A DNA stretch of 41,221 nt from Savagea sp. (GTDB taxonomy: Bacteria > Bacillota > Bacilli > Bacillales_A > Planococcaceae). This document shows positions 35,112 to 41,113 of this stretch, piece by piece. The translations under genes were made by a program, and so were the position numbers. Where the stretch lies: contig JASLJC010000068.1 in assembly GCA_030152585.1 (NCBI GenBank), positions 1-41,221 on the forward strand, read 5' to 3'. Within the stretch, counting starts at the first letter, position 1. Every line of letters begins with the position of its first letter. Below the pieces are notes generated by a model that was given only the letters and a program-made list of their open reading frames with translations, ran no database searches and was not told the DNA's origin.

Positions 35112-35528
35112 TTGAAGCAAATGAAACGAGGAGACGTCAAACAGTTGAACGCACTTACACTCGCGTATATGGGAGATGCGGTATATGAACGCCACATCCG
35201 TCAACATCTCATCGCAAGTGGTTTGACGAAACCGAATAAATTGCACCATATTGCAACAAAATACGTCTCAGCAAAAGCGCAAGCGACAATTGTATTTGCG
35301 TTACAACAATCGCAATTTATGACGGAAGAAGAACAATCGGTATTACGCCGTGGACGTAATGCGAAATCGCATAGTATTCCAAAAAATACGAGCGTTCAAA
35401 CGTACAATTATAGTACCGCTTTTGAAGCTGTTATCGGTTATTTATATTTGCTCGGAGAAACAGAGCGACTTTATGAATGGATGGAACAGGCCGTATCGAT
35501 TATCGAAAAAGGAGGAGAAGCGAAATGA
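35112..35528 (+). CDS. mrnC: Mini-ribonuclease III
   Basis: The 138-residue stand-alone RNase III catalytic domain without dsRBD matures 23S rRNA ends. The catalytic region LAYMGDAVYE (D22) and the second motif TAFEAVIGYLYLLGE are clear. The length is normal (about 130-145). I take TTG 35112 because AAGAGGA lies at the right distance; ATG 35121 has no SD. It lies 3 bases after cysS and its stop overlaps rlmB (ATGA). Confidence 0.93.
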   Translation: MKQMKRGDVKQLNALTLAYMGDAVYERHIRQHLIASGLTKPNKLHHIATKYVSAKAQATIVFALQQSQFMTEEEQSVLRRGRNAKSHSIPKNTSVQTYNYSTAFEAVIGYLYLLGETERLYEWMEQAVSIIEKGGEAK

Positions 35529-36286
35529 CAAATGAACAAGAATGGATTGGGGGAAAAAATCCCGTCCTCGCCGCATTAAAATCAGATCGTGATTTAAATA
35601 AAATTTGGGTTGCTGAAGGATTAAATAAAAAAACATACCATGAAATTGCGGATTTAGCGAAAAAGCAAAAAGTAGTCGTGCAAACAGTACCTCGCAAACG
35701 ACTCGACCAAATGCTCGATATGGAACATCAAGGAATCGTTGCAAGTATCGCTGCTTATGATTATGCGACGATTGATGATATTTTTGCTCAAGCGGAACGA
35801 GCAAACGAAGACCCATTTTTTATTATTTTAGATGAATTAGAAGATCCTCACAATTTAGGTTCTATTTTACGAACAGCAGATGCTGTCGGTGTACACGGTG
35901 TCATTATTCCGAAACACCGTTCGGTTGCTTTAACGAGTACCGTTGCAAAAGCATCAACAGGTGCAATCGAATACGTACCTGTCGTCCGCGTGACGAATTT
36001 ATCACAAACGGTAGATACGTTAAAAGAGCGAGGCATTTGGGTAGCAGGGACAGACGCTGCTTCAGCAGGAGCTGTTGATTATCGTCGTATGGATGCGACG
36101 TTACCGCTTGCGGTCATTATCGGAAATGAAGGAAAAGGAATATCGAAACATTTAAAAAAGCGTTGTGACTTTTTATACCATATTCCGATGCAAGGAGAAA
36201 TATCATCGTTAAATGCATCAGTAGCGACCGCACTTTTAATGTATGAAGTGTACCGTAACCGTCATCCGCTTCCGTCGAAAAAGTGA
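35525..36286 (+). CDS. rlmB: 23S rRNA (guanosine-2'-O-)-methyltransferase RlmB
   Basis: The 253-residue SPOUT methyltransferase, TrmH/SpoU type, methylates the ribose of G2251 in 23S rRNA. An N-terminal substrate-binding domain (about 5-80: EWIGGKNPVLAAL) precedes the knot with motif 1 DPHNLGSILRTADAVGVHGVI, motif 2 IIGNEGKGISK and motif 3 SSLNASVATALLMYE. ATG 35525 follows GGAGGAG and overlaps the mrnC stop. The frame is open to 35477, but that start lies inside mrnC. Confidence 0.94.
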   Translation: MTNEQEWIGGKNPVLAALKSDRDLNKIWVAEGLNKKTYHEIADLAKKQKVVVQTVPRKRLDQMLDMEHQGIVASIAAYDYATIDDIFAQAERANEDPFFIILDELEDPHNLGSILRTADAVGVHGVIIPKHRSVALTSTVAKASTGAIEYVPVVRVTNLSQTVDTLKERGIWVAGTDAASAGAVDYRRMDATLPLAVIIGNEGKGISKHLKKRCDFLYHIPMQGEISSLNASVATALLMYEVYRNRHPLPSKK

Positions 36287-36807
36287 GGCAAGACGTTTTA
36301 ATTGTCGACGGCTACAATATTATTGGAGATTGGCCTGAACTCCAACAACTAAAAATGAAAAATTTAGCATTGGCGCGCGATGCACTACTCGAACGTATGA
36401 GCGAATATCAAGCACAGACGAAAGCGCGCGTCATTATCGTTTTCGACGCGTATATGCGTGAAGGAATTGAAACGCATGGGAAATATCGTAATATTGAAGT
36501 CGTTTTTACACGTGAAAACGAAATTGCAGATGAGCGAATCGAAAAGCTCGTCACCGAAATGAACGATCGACGAACGAATATTCATGTCGCAACATCTGAT
36601 GCGACCGAACAATGGGTTATCTTCGGAAAAGGTGCCAGTCGAATGTCCGCTCGCGAACTTCAACTCGCTTACGAACAAATGGGTTCGAACGTTACGACTC
36701 GTGTACGGAAAATACAGCGTACCCCGCAACGAATGACGACATCCGATCGAATCGACGATCAAACGAAACAACAACTTGAAAAAATGCGTCGTGGTTTTTT
36801 TGAGTAA
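36283..36807 (+). CDS. rae1: ribosome-associated endoribonuclease Rae1 (YacP, NYN domain)
   Basis: The 174-residue PIN-like NYN nuclease cleaves mRNA inside the ribosomal A site in B. subtilis. The motifs VDGYNIIGDW at the N-terminus, IVFDAYMREG, VVFTRENEIADERIEKLV and VATSDATEQWVIFGKGA provide the acidic metal site. The start is GTG 36283 overlapping the rlmB TGA. No Shine-Dalgarno sequence precedes it, so translation likely depends on coupling to rlmB. It is the last gene of the T-box operon. In B. subtilis sigH comes next; here rpmG does. Confidence 0.92.
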   Translation: MRQDVLIVDGYNIIGDWPELQQLKMKNLALARDALLERMSEYQAQTKARVIIVFDAYMREGIETHGKYRNIEVVFTRENEIADERIEKLVTEMNDRRTNIHVATSDATEQWVIFGKGASRMSARELQLAYEQMGSNVTTRVRKIQRTPQRMTTSDRIDDQTKQQLEKMRRGFFE

Positions 36808-36850
36808 TTTAAATTGCATTTATAAAAGCAATTCAGAATGCCTCGTCTAA

Positions 36851-36879
36851 TTGACACGATTTCTTCCAAGTGGTATTCT
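36851..36879 (+). promoter_or_regulatory. sigma-A promoter of rpmG
   Basis: TTGACA at 36851-36856 and TATTCT at 36874-36879 are 17 bases apart. The -35 is perfect, about 30 bases before the rpmG start. Confidence 0.75.
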
Positions 36880-36907
36880 GTAACTGACTACGCTTGTAGG
36901 TGATAGT

Positions 36908-37057
36908 ATGTCTACTAAAATGATTTTAAGTTGTACACGTTGTCATCAACGAAATTACGTGCAACAACGACCAAAAAAACGACAAACCGAACGTTTACAG
37001 CTGAAAAAATATTGTAAACATTGCAATGCAAGTACATTGCATAAAGAAACGATTTAA
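36908..37057 (+). CDS. rpmG: ribosomal protein L33, zinc-binding form
   Basis: The 49-residue 50S subunit protein is read from ATG 36908 behind TAGGTGA. It carries both zinc-ligand pairs, C9-TR-C12 and C36-KH-C39, so it is the zinc-dependent (C+) paralog rather than the zinc-independent one used under zinc starvation. Its position directly before secE-nusG is the usual place of rpmGB in Bacillales. Confidence 0.93.
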   Translation: MSTKMILSCTRCHQRNYVQQRPKKRQTERLQLKKYCKHCNASTLHKETI

Positions 37058-37065
37058 AAGGAAGA

Positions 37066-37094
37066 TTGTCGAGATGTTTAAATTGTGATACAAT
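37066..37094 (+). promoter_or_regulatory. sigma-A promoter of secE
   Basis: TTGTCG at 37066-37071 and TACAAT at 37089-37094 are 17 bases apart. It would give a secE leader of about 160 bases. Confidence 0.65.
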
Positions 37095-37260
37095 CCCGAC
37101 GACGTATAGATTCCTTTCAAACGATTGTAAAAAGAGACGTCTAAGAGAACCGTCGGAACAGCGGGGATAGCTTAAACGAGAATTTTTTCGTATTAAGAAT
37201 TTCGTGATACGTCATGAGAAGTTCCAGAGTTGAACTTATATGTTCGGAGGTTACGAATTT

Positions 37261-37446
37261 ATGAAAAAGATCACCGGATTTTTTAAAGCCGTACTGAACG
37301 AAATGCGAAAAGTCAGTTGGCCGAAAAAGAAAGAACTACGCAAGTATACTATCGTCGTAATTACGACGGTTGTCTTCATGGCAGTTTATTTCGGCGTTAT
37401 CGACTACGGTATTTCGCAAATAATGAATTGGTACATTTCATTATAG
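37261..37446 (+). CDS. secE: preprotein translocase subunit SecE
   Basis: The 61-residue single-span membrane subunit clamps SecY in the SecYEG channel. The amphipathic helix FFKAVLNEMRKVSWPKKKEL contains the conserved KVSWP motif, followed by one transmembrane helix (YTIVVITTVVFMAVYFGVIDYGI). The length is standard for Gram-positives (about 60). I start at ATG 37261 with GGAGGT upstream (11-base spacing). An in-frame ATG at 37240 would add seven residues and has no SD. Confidence 0.94.
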   Translation: MKKITGFFKAVLNEMRKVSWPKKKELRKYTIVVITTVVFMAVYFGVIDYGISQIMNWYISL

Positions 37447-37490
37447 ACTGACGTATACATTTGGAATATATTTGAATACATGCGAAAGAT

Positions 37491-37515
37491 CCCGTTTTTT
37501 AGGAACGGGTTTTTT
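37491..37515 (+). terminator. terminator between secE and nusG
   Basis: CCCGTT at 37491-37496 pairs with AACGGG at 37504-37509, then six T. The stem is short, so it may be partial and act as an attenuator for nusG. Confidence 0.7.
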
Positions 37516-37544
37516 CAGTTTGTCATCCGATTTTGAAAAATAAA

Positions 37545-37577
37545 AGGAGGGACGGACGAAAAGTCCTCACCGCTATG
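37545..37577 (+). promoter_or_regulatory. unusual nusG ribosome binding site with alternative hairpins
   Basis: AGGAGG at 37545-37550 lies 24 bases before ATG 37575, too far for normal initiation, and no closer SD exists. Two exclusive hairpins are possible. GGAC 37554-37557 with GTCC 37563-37566 would loop out the spacer and bring the SD to an effective spacing of about 11. GAGG(G)AC 37547-37553 with GTCCTC 37563-37568 would hide the SD. Confidence 0.5.
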
Positions 37578-38111
37578 GAATTAACGAAAAATTGGTACGT
37601 CGTACAGACGTATTCAGGACATGAAAACAGTGTAAAAATGAACTTGGAAAAACGTGTAGAAACGATGGAAATGCAAGACCAAATTTTCCAAGTGATCGTC
37701 CCGGAAGAAACAGTAGAAGAAGTAAAAGACGGAAAGAAAAAAACGTATCAACGTAAAATTTTCCCAGGATACGTATTAGTCGAATTAATTATGACGGATG
37801 ATTCATGGTACGTCGTACGAAATACGCCAAACGTAACAGGCTTCCTCGGTTCATCAGGTGGAGGAGTCAAGCCGACGCCGTTATTACCAGAAGAAGTCGA
37901 ATCAATTTTACAAAAAGTAACGGAAGAAACGACATCTGTCGACCTTTCAATTGGCGACGAAGTCGAAATTTTAAGTGGACCTTTCGAACATTTCCAAGGA
38001 AAAGTTCAAGAAGTCGACTTAGAAATCGAAAAAGCGACAGTACTTGTCGATATGTTCGGACGCGAAACGAAAGTAGAACTCGAGTTTGAGCAAGTACGCA
38101 AAGTTTCTTAA
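37575..38111 (+). CDS. nusG: transcription termination/antitermination factor NusG
   Basis: The 178-residue RNA polymerase-bound factor affects pausing, termination and coupling. The NGN domain covers about 1-115 (NWYVVQTYSGHENSVKMNLEKR, PGYVLVELIMTDDSWYVVRNTPNVTGFLG), followed by a KOW domain (GDEVEILSGPFEHFQGKVQEVD). ATG 37575 places MELTKNWYVV as in other NusG proteins. The frame is open to TTG 37533, but that codon lies upstream of the SD. The size agrees with B. subtilis NusG (177). Confidence 0.95.
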   Translation: MELTKNWYVVQTYSGHENSVKMNLEKRVETMEMQDQIFQVIVPEETVEEVKDGKKKTYQRKIFPGYVLVELIMTDDSWYVVRNTPNVTGFLGSSGGGVKPTPLLPEEVESILQKVTEETTSVDLSIGDEVEILSGPFEHFQGKVQEVDLEIEKATVLVDMFGRETKVELEFEQVRKVS

Positions 38112-38119
38112 GAAAGGAC

Positions 38120-38148
38120 TTGCGTCATTTAGAAAAAGGTGGTATCAT
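38120..38148 (+). promoter_or_regulatory. sigma-A promoter of rplK
   Basis: TTGCGT at 38120-38125 and TATCAT at 38143-38148 are 17 bases apart, giving a leader of about 120 bases that contains the L1-type hairpin. Confidence 0.6.
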
Positions 38149-38222
38149 TTCAAAGGTCAGGCGTACATTTAAAATGTACGTTACCTGTATCTACCGGCAT
38201 TAGTCGATAGACACATATTGAA

Positions 38223-38247
38223 GTGGGAGGGGCAACCCAGTGACCAC
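38223..38247 (+). promoter_or_regulatory. L1-type autoregulatory mRNA hairpin before rplK
   Basis: GTGG at 38223-38226 pairs with CCAC at 38244-38247, and GGG 38229-38231 with CCC 38236-38238. The asymmetric internal loop is GA on the 5' side and AGTGA on the 3' side. This resembles the 23S rRNA site of L1 used for feedback control of the L11-L1 operon. Confidence 0.6.
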
Positions 38248-38274
38248 ATTACGGACTTTAAGGAGGTGTGTCTC

Positions 38275-38697
38275 GTGGCTAAAAAAGTAAGCACAATGGT
38301 AAAATTACAAATCCCAGCAGGGAAAGCAAACCCGGCACCACCAGTTGGACCAGCATTAGGTCAAGCAGGTATTAACATTATGGGATTCTGTAAAGAATTC
38401 AACGCAAAAACAGCAGATCAAGCAGGTATGATTATTCCTGTTGAAATTACTGTATTTGAGGACCGCTCATTTACATTCATTACAAAAACTCCACCAGCGT
38501 CAATTTTACTCAAAAAAGCAGCTAAAATCGATAAAGGTTCAGGTGAACCAAACAAGAAAAAAGTTGCTACTGTAACGAGTGATCAAGTACGTGAAATCGC
38601 GGAGTTAAAGATGGAAGACTTAAACGCTGCATCAGTTGAAGCTGCGATGGAAATGGTTAAAGGTACAGCGCGAAGCATGGGAATTACAGTTAAGTAA
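38275..38697 (+). CDS. rplK: ribosomal protein L11
   Basis: The 140-residue protein forms the L11 stalk base of the GTPase-associated centre and is needed for RelA-type stringent signalling. The PPVGPALGQAGINIMGFCKEFNAKT segment (proline-rich NTD) and the C-terminal rRNA-binding domain (EIAELKMEDLNAASVEAAMEMVKGTARSMGI) are clear. The start is GTG 38275 behind a perfect AAGGAGGTG. The frame extends back to 38218, but that part is the L1-type leader. Confidence 0.96.
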   Translation: MAKKVSTMVKLQIPAGKANPAPPVGPALGQAGINIMGFCKEFNAKTADQAGMIIPVEITVFEDRSFTFITKTPPASILLKKAAKIDKGSGEPNKKKVATVTSDQVREIAELKMEDLNAASVEAAMEMVKGTARSMGITVK

Positions 38698-38727
38698 TTG
38701 TTTATGAACGCGTATGTCTTTTATGAG

Positions 38728-38757
38728 GGTTGCGCGTTTATTTAAAAATGCGCAACC
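38728..38757 (+). other. stable hairpin between rplK and rplA
   Basis: GGTTGCGC at 38728-38735 pairs perfectly with GCGCAACC at 38750-38757. No T run follows, so it is more likely an mRNA-processing or stability element than a terminator. Confidence 0.55.
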
Positions 38758-38763
38758 TTATTC

Positions 38764-38790
38764 GTGGGAGGGTTAATCCGCTAGTACCAC
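38764..38790 (+). promoter_or_regulatory. L1-type autoregulatory mRNA hairpin before rplA
   Basis: GTGG at 38764-38767 pairs with CCAC at 38787-38790, enclosing GAGGG on the 5' side and CCGCTAGTA on the 3' side. It is the same core as the site at 38223 and lies 19 bases before the rplA start. Confidence 0.6.
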
Positions 38791-38809
38791 AAACGAGGAG
38801 GAAATATTA

Positions 38810-39508
38810 ATGGGTAAAAAATTCGAAGACGCGATCAAAAAAGTTGACCGCGAAAAAGAATATGAATATACAGAAGCAATCGAACTCGCAAAAGAAACGA
38901 GCACGACAAACTTCGACGCAACAGTAGAAGTTGCATTCCGTTTAAACATTGACACTGCGAAAAACGATCAACAGATTCGTGGAGCAGTCGTTCTTCCAAA
39001 CGGAACAGGTAAAACACAAACTGTTTTAGTTTTCGCAAAAGGCGAAAAAGCGAAAGAAGCAGAAGCTGCAGGAGCAGACTTCGTTGGCGACGCAGAATTA
39101 ATCGAAAAAATCCAAGGTGGATGGTTCGGTTTTGACGCAGTCGTTGCAACACCTGACATGATGGGTGAAGTTGGTAAAATCGGACGTGTCTTAGGACCTA
39201 AAGGTTTAATGCCAAACCCTAAAACAGGAACAGTTACTTTCGACGTCGCAAAAGCGGTAGAAGAAATTAAAGCAGGTAAAGTAGAGTACCGTGCAGATAA
39301 AGCAGGTATCATCCACGCGCCAATCGGAAAAGTGTCATTTGAAACAGATGCACTCGTGAAAAACTTTGAGAAAATGTTCAACACAGTTCTTAAAGCACGT
39401 CCAGCGGCTGTAAAAGGTGTATACATGAACTCATTACACGTTACAACTACAATGGGACCTTCTGTTAAAATTGATCCTTTAACAGCAGTTCCAGAAGACG
39501 ACGAATAA
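38810..39508 (+). CDS. rplA: ribosomal protein L1
   Basis: The 232-residue two-domain protein forms the mobile L1 stalk that moves E-site tRNA, and acts as translational repressor of its own operon in many bacteria. Family segments: TVEVAFRLNID, VVLPNGTGKTQTVLVFAKGEKA, the signature IGRVLGPKGLMPNPKTGTV, and the C-terminal LHVTTTMGPSVKID. The length is the same as in B. subtilis (232). ATG 38810 follows GAGGAGG. Confidence 0.97.
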   Translation: MGKKFEDAIKKVDREKEYEYTEAIELAKETSTTNFDATVEVAFRLNIDTAKNDQQIRGAVVLPNGTGKTQTVLVFAKGEKAKEAEAAGADFVGDAELIEKIQGGWFGFDAVVATPDMMGEVGKIGRVLGPKGLMPNPKTGTVTFDVAKAVEEIKAGKVEYRADKAGIIHAPIGKVSFETDALVKNFEKMFNTVLKARPAAVKGVYMNSLHVTTTMGPSVKIDPLTAVPEDDE

Positions 39509-39520
39509 TCATTGACAAAT

Positions 39521-39552
39521 AGAAAGAGCATATGATATGCTCTTTCTTGGTT
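39521..39552. terminator. terminator after rplA
   Basis: AGAAAGAGCATAT at 39521-39533 and ATATGCTCTTTCT at 39535-39547 form a perfect palindrome with a one-base loop. The following tract is only moderately T-rich, so it may be leaky. Confidence 0.75.
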
Positions 39553-39567
39553 AATTTTATAACATTT

Positions 39568-39700
39568 GTACCGAAGACAGTAGGGGCGACTTGTCGTATA
39601 ATGATCCTACCGAGGACGGATTAGTTTTTTAAACATAACTATTCTACTCTCATGTCTTCTTATGGAAGAATGGGAGTTTTTCTTTTATCGGTACTAGTGA
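39568..39700 (+). promoter_or_regulatory. L10 ribosomal protein leader
   Basis: GTACCGA at 39568-39574 can pair with TCGGTAC at 39688-39694, closing a long leader. Inside are GAAGACAGTAGG, a downstream GATCCTACCGAGGA that pairs with part of it, and a hairpin (CTCTCATGTCTTC with GAAGAATGGGAG, 39647-39676) with a T run, which is an attenuator. This matches the L10 leader family, in which the L10-L12 complex represses rplJL. Confidence 0.85.
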
Positions 39701-39721
39701 AATTGTCAGGGAGGTGTCAAG

Positions 39722-40237
39722 ATGAGCAAAGTATTACAAGCTAAACAAGCAGTAGTAACTGAAATTGCAGACAAAATGAAAGTTTCGCCAGCAGTTTTAG
39801 TCGTAGACTACCGTGGACTTAAAGTAGAACAAGCGACTGAATTACGTAAACAATTACGTGAAGCAGGCGTAGACTTCAAAGTTTACAAAAACACGATGAC
39901 ACGTCGTGCAGCTGAAGAAACAGGTTACGAAGCGTTAGTTCCACACTTAAAAGGACCAAACGCGATCGCATTCGCACCAGAAGGCGACGTAATCGCTCCA
40001 GCGAAAGTATTACACGGCTTCGCGAAAGAAAACGAAGACTTAGTAATTAAAGCAGGCGTTATCGAAGGTGAAGAAGTTTCAGTAGAAGAGATTCAAGCTC
40101 TCGCAGAACTTCCATCACGCGACGGTCTTTTATCTATGCTTCTCAGCGTTCTCCAAGCACCAATGCGCAACGTTGCACTCGCAACAAAAGCAGTGGCAGA
40201 CAAGAAAGCAGAAGAAGGCGAAGAAGAAGGCGCGTAA
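39722..40237 (+). CDS. rplJ: ribosomal protein L10
   Basis: The 171-residue stalk protein anchors L7/L12 dimers to the ribosome. The N-terminal rRNA-binding domain (AVVTEIADKMKVSPAVLVVDYRGLKVEQATELRKQLREAGVDFKVYKNTMTRRA) and the C-terminal L12-binding helix (LLSMLLSVLQAPMRNVALATKAV) are present. ATG 39722 follows GGGAGGTG. It is slightly longer than B. subtilis L10 (166) because of an acidic Glu/Gly-rich tail. Confidence 0.96.
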   Translation: MSKVLQAKQAVVTEIADKMKVSPAVLVVDYRGLKVEQATELRKQLREAGVDFKVYKNTMTRRAAEETGYEALVPHLKGPNAIAFAPEGDVIAPAKVLHGFAKENEDLVIKAGVIEGEEVSVEEIQALAELPSRDGLLSMLLSVLQAPMRNVALATKAVADKKAEEGEEEGA

Positions 40238-40299
40238 TTTTTACCGAGCGGTATAAGCTCGCAAACTAAAAAACAAAACCTATTAGGAGGAAATTTACA

Positions 40300-40662
40300 A
40301 TGACTACAGAACAAATCCTTGATGCAATCAAAGAAATGACTGTGCTTGAACTTAACGACTTAGTGAAAGCAATTGAAGAAGAATTCGGAGTAACAGCTGC
40401 AGCACCAGTTGCAGTAGCAGCAGCAGGTGGAGCAGCAGGCGGAGCTGAGCAATCAGAATTCGACGTTGTTCTTGCAGAAGCTGGAGCACAAAAAATCAAA
40501 GTTATCAAAGCAGTTCGCGAAATTACAGGCCTCGGCTTAAAAGACGCGAAAGCAATGGTAGACGAAGCGCCTAAAGCAGTTAAAGAAGGCGTAGAAAAAG
40601 AAGAAGCAGAAGAAATCAAAGCTAAACTTGAAGAAGTTGGCGCAGTAGTAGAACTTAAATAA
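40300..40662 (+). CDS. rplL: ribosomal protein L7/L12
   Basis: The 120-residue acidic stalk protein recruits translation factors. The N-terminal dimerisation helices (TEQILDAIKEMTVLELNDLVKAIEEEFGV), an Ala/Gly-rich hinge (about 36-52), and the C-terminal factor-binding domain (VVLAEAGAQKIKVIKAVREITGLGLKDAKAMVDEAPK) are complete. The SD AGGAGG is strong, consistent with its multiple copies per ribosome. In B. subtilis rsmC follows; here about 400 non-coding bases and rpoB follow. Confidence 0.97.
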   Translation: MTTEQILDAIKEMTVLELNDLVKAIEEEFGVTAAAPVAVAAAGGAAGGAEQSEFDVVLAEAGAQKIKVIKAVREITGLGLKDAKAMVDEAPKAVKEGVEKEEAEEIKAKLEEVGAVVELK

Positions 40663-40684
40663 GAACTACTTTCCTGTATGAAGA

Positions 40685-40717
40685 GGAGATGTTCGTAACG
40701 TGAACATCTCCTTTTTG
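40685..40717 (+). terminator. terminator/attenuator after rplL
   Basis: GGAGATGTTC at 40685-40694 pairs with GAACATCTCC at 40702-40711, then TTTTTG. In comparable operons this site is partially read through into rpoB. Confidence 0.85.
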
Positions 40718-40846
40718 TTTGAATTCTTTCTTTCATTTCGTCACGCATTTTAGTGAAAGCGAAGGAAGAAAGGTAGCTAAATTTAATATTTTGCTGATCT
40801 CGACACAACTTCGAAGAAAAGTGAAGCGACCGATAAAAGAAGATTG

Positions 40847-40875
40847 TTGCATAAAAGAAAAATAAAATGTATATA
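40847..40875 (+). promoter_or_regulatory. candidate upstream promoter of rpoB
   Basis: TTGCAT at 40847-40852 and TATATA at 40870-40875 are 17 bases apart. The region 40720-41113 contains no gene; rsmC is absent. Confidence 0.45.
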
Positions 40876-40909
40876 TAAACGAAAAAAGTAAGTTTGTCAA
40901 GGATAAAAA

Positions 40910-40938
40910 TTGACTTCGTATGAAAAATGTGCTAGCAT
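40910..40938 (+). promoter_or_regulatory. candidate main promoter of rpoB
   Basis: TTGACT at 40910-40915 and TAGCAT at 40933-40938 are 17 bases apart. The rpoB leader from here would be about 170 bases. Confidence 0.55.
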
Positions 40939-41015
40939 TATATAATGCATATAATGTTGCACTTTTATGCCTATTTACAAGTTGATGATTGAAGTATAAG
41001 TAAAGTAATGAAACT

Positions 41016-41087
41016 GAAAATGAGCTCAAGAAGACTCGTTTTCTTTTTGTTTTTTCGCTCACTTGTATCGTTACGAGTGACGAAAAA
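41016..41087 (+). promoter_or_regulatory. terminator-like hairpin and overlapping second hairpin in the rpoB leader
   Basis: GAAAATGAG at 41016-41024 pairs with CTCGTTTTC at 41035-41043, followed by a tract of 11 T and one G: an intrinsic terminator in the leader. A second stem (TTTTTCG 41051-41057 with CGAAAAA 41081-41087, extended by TCACT/AGTGA) uses the T tract as its 5' arm. rpoB starts 26 bases later, so this should be an attenuator. Confidence 0.55.
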
Positions 41088-41113
41088 CGACTATTGTTTG
41101 AGGGGTGAAAGAG

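Noticed and set aside
38968..39531. 187-codon open frame on the minus strand opposite rplA
   Set aside because: It is fully antisense to a certain ribosomal protein gene. It is an artefact of the codon bias of rplA and has no ribosome binding site or recognisable motif.
40266..40808. 180-codon minus-strand frame over rplL and its downstream region
   Set aside because: It consists mostly of Ser and Ala runs mirrored from the Ala-rich L7/L12 hinge and crosses the rplL terminator.
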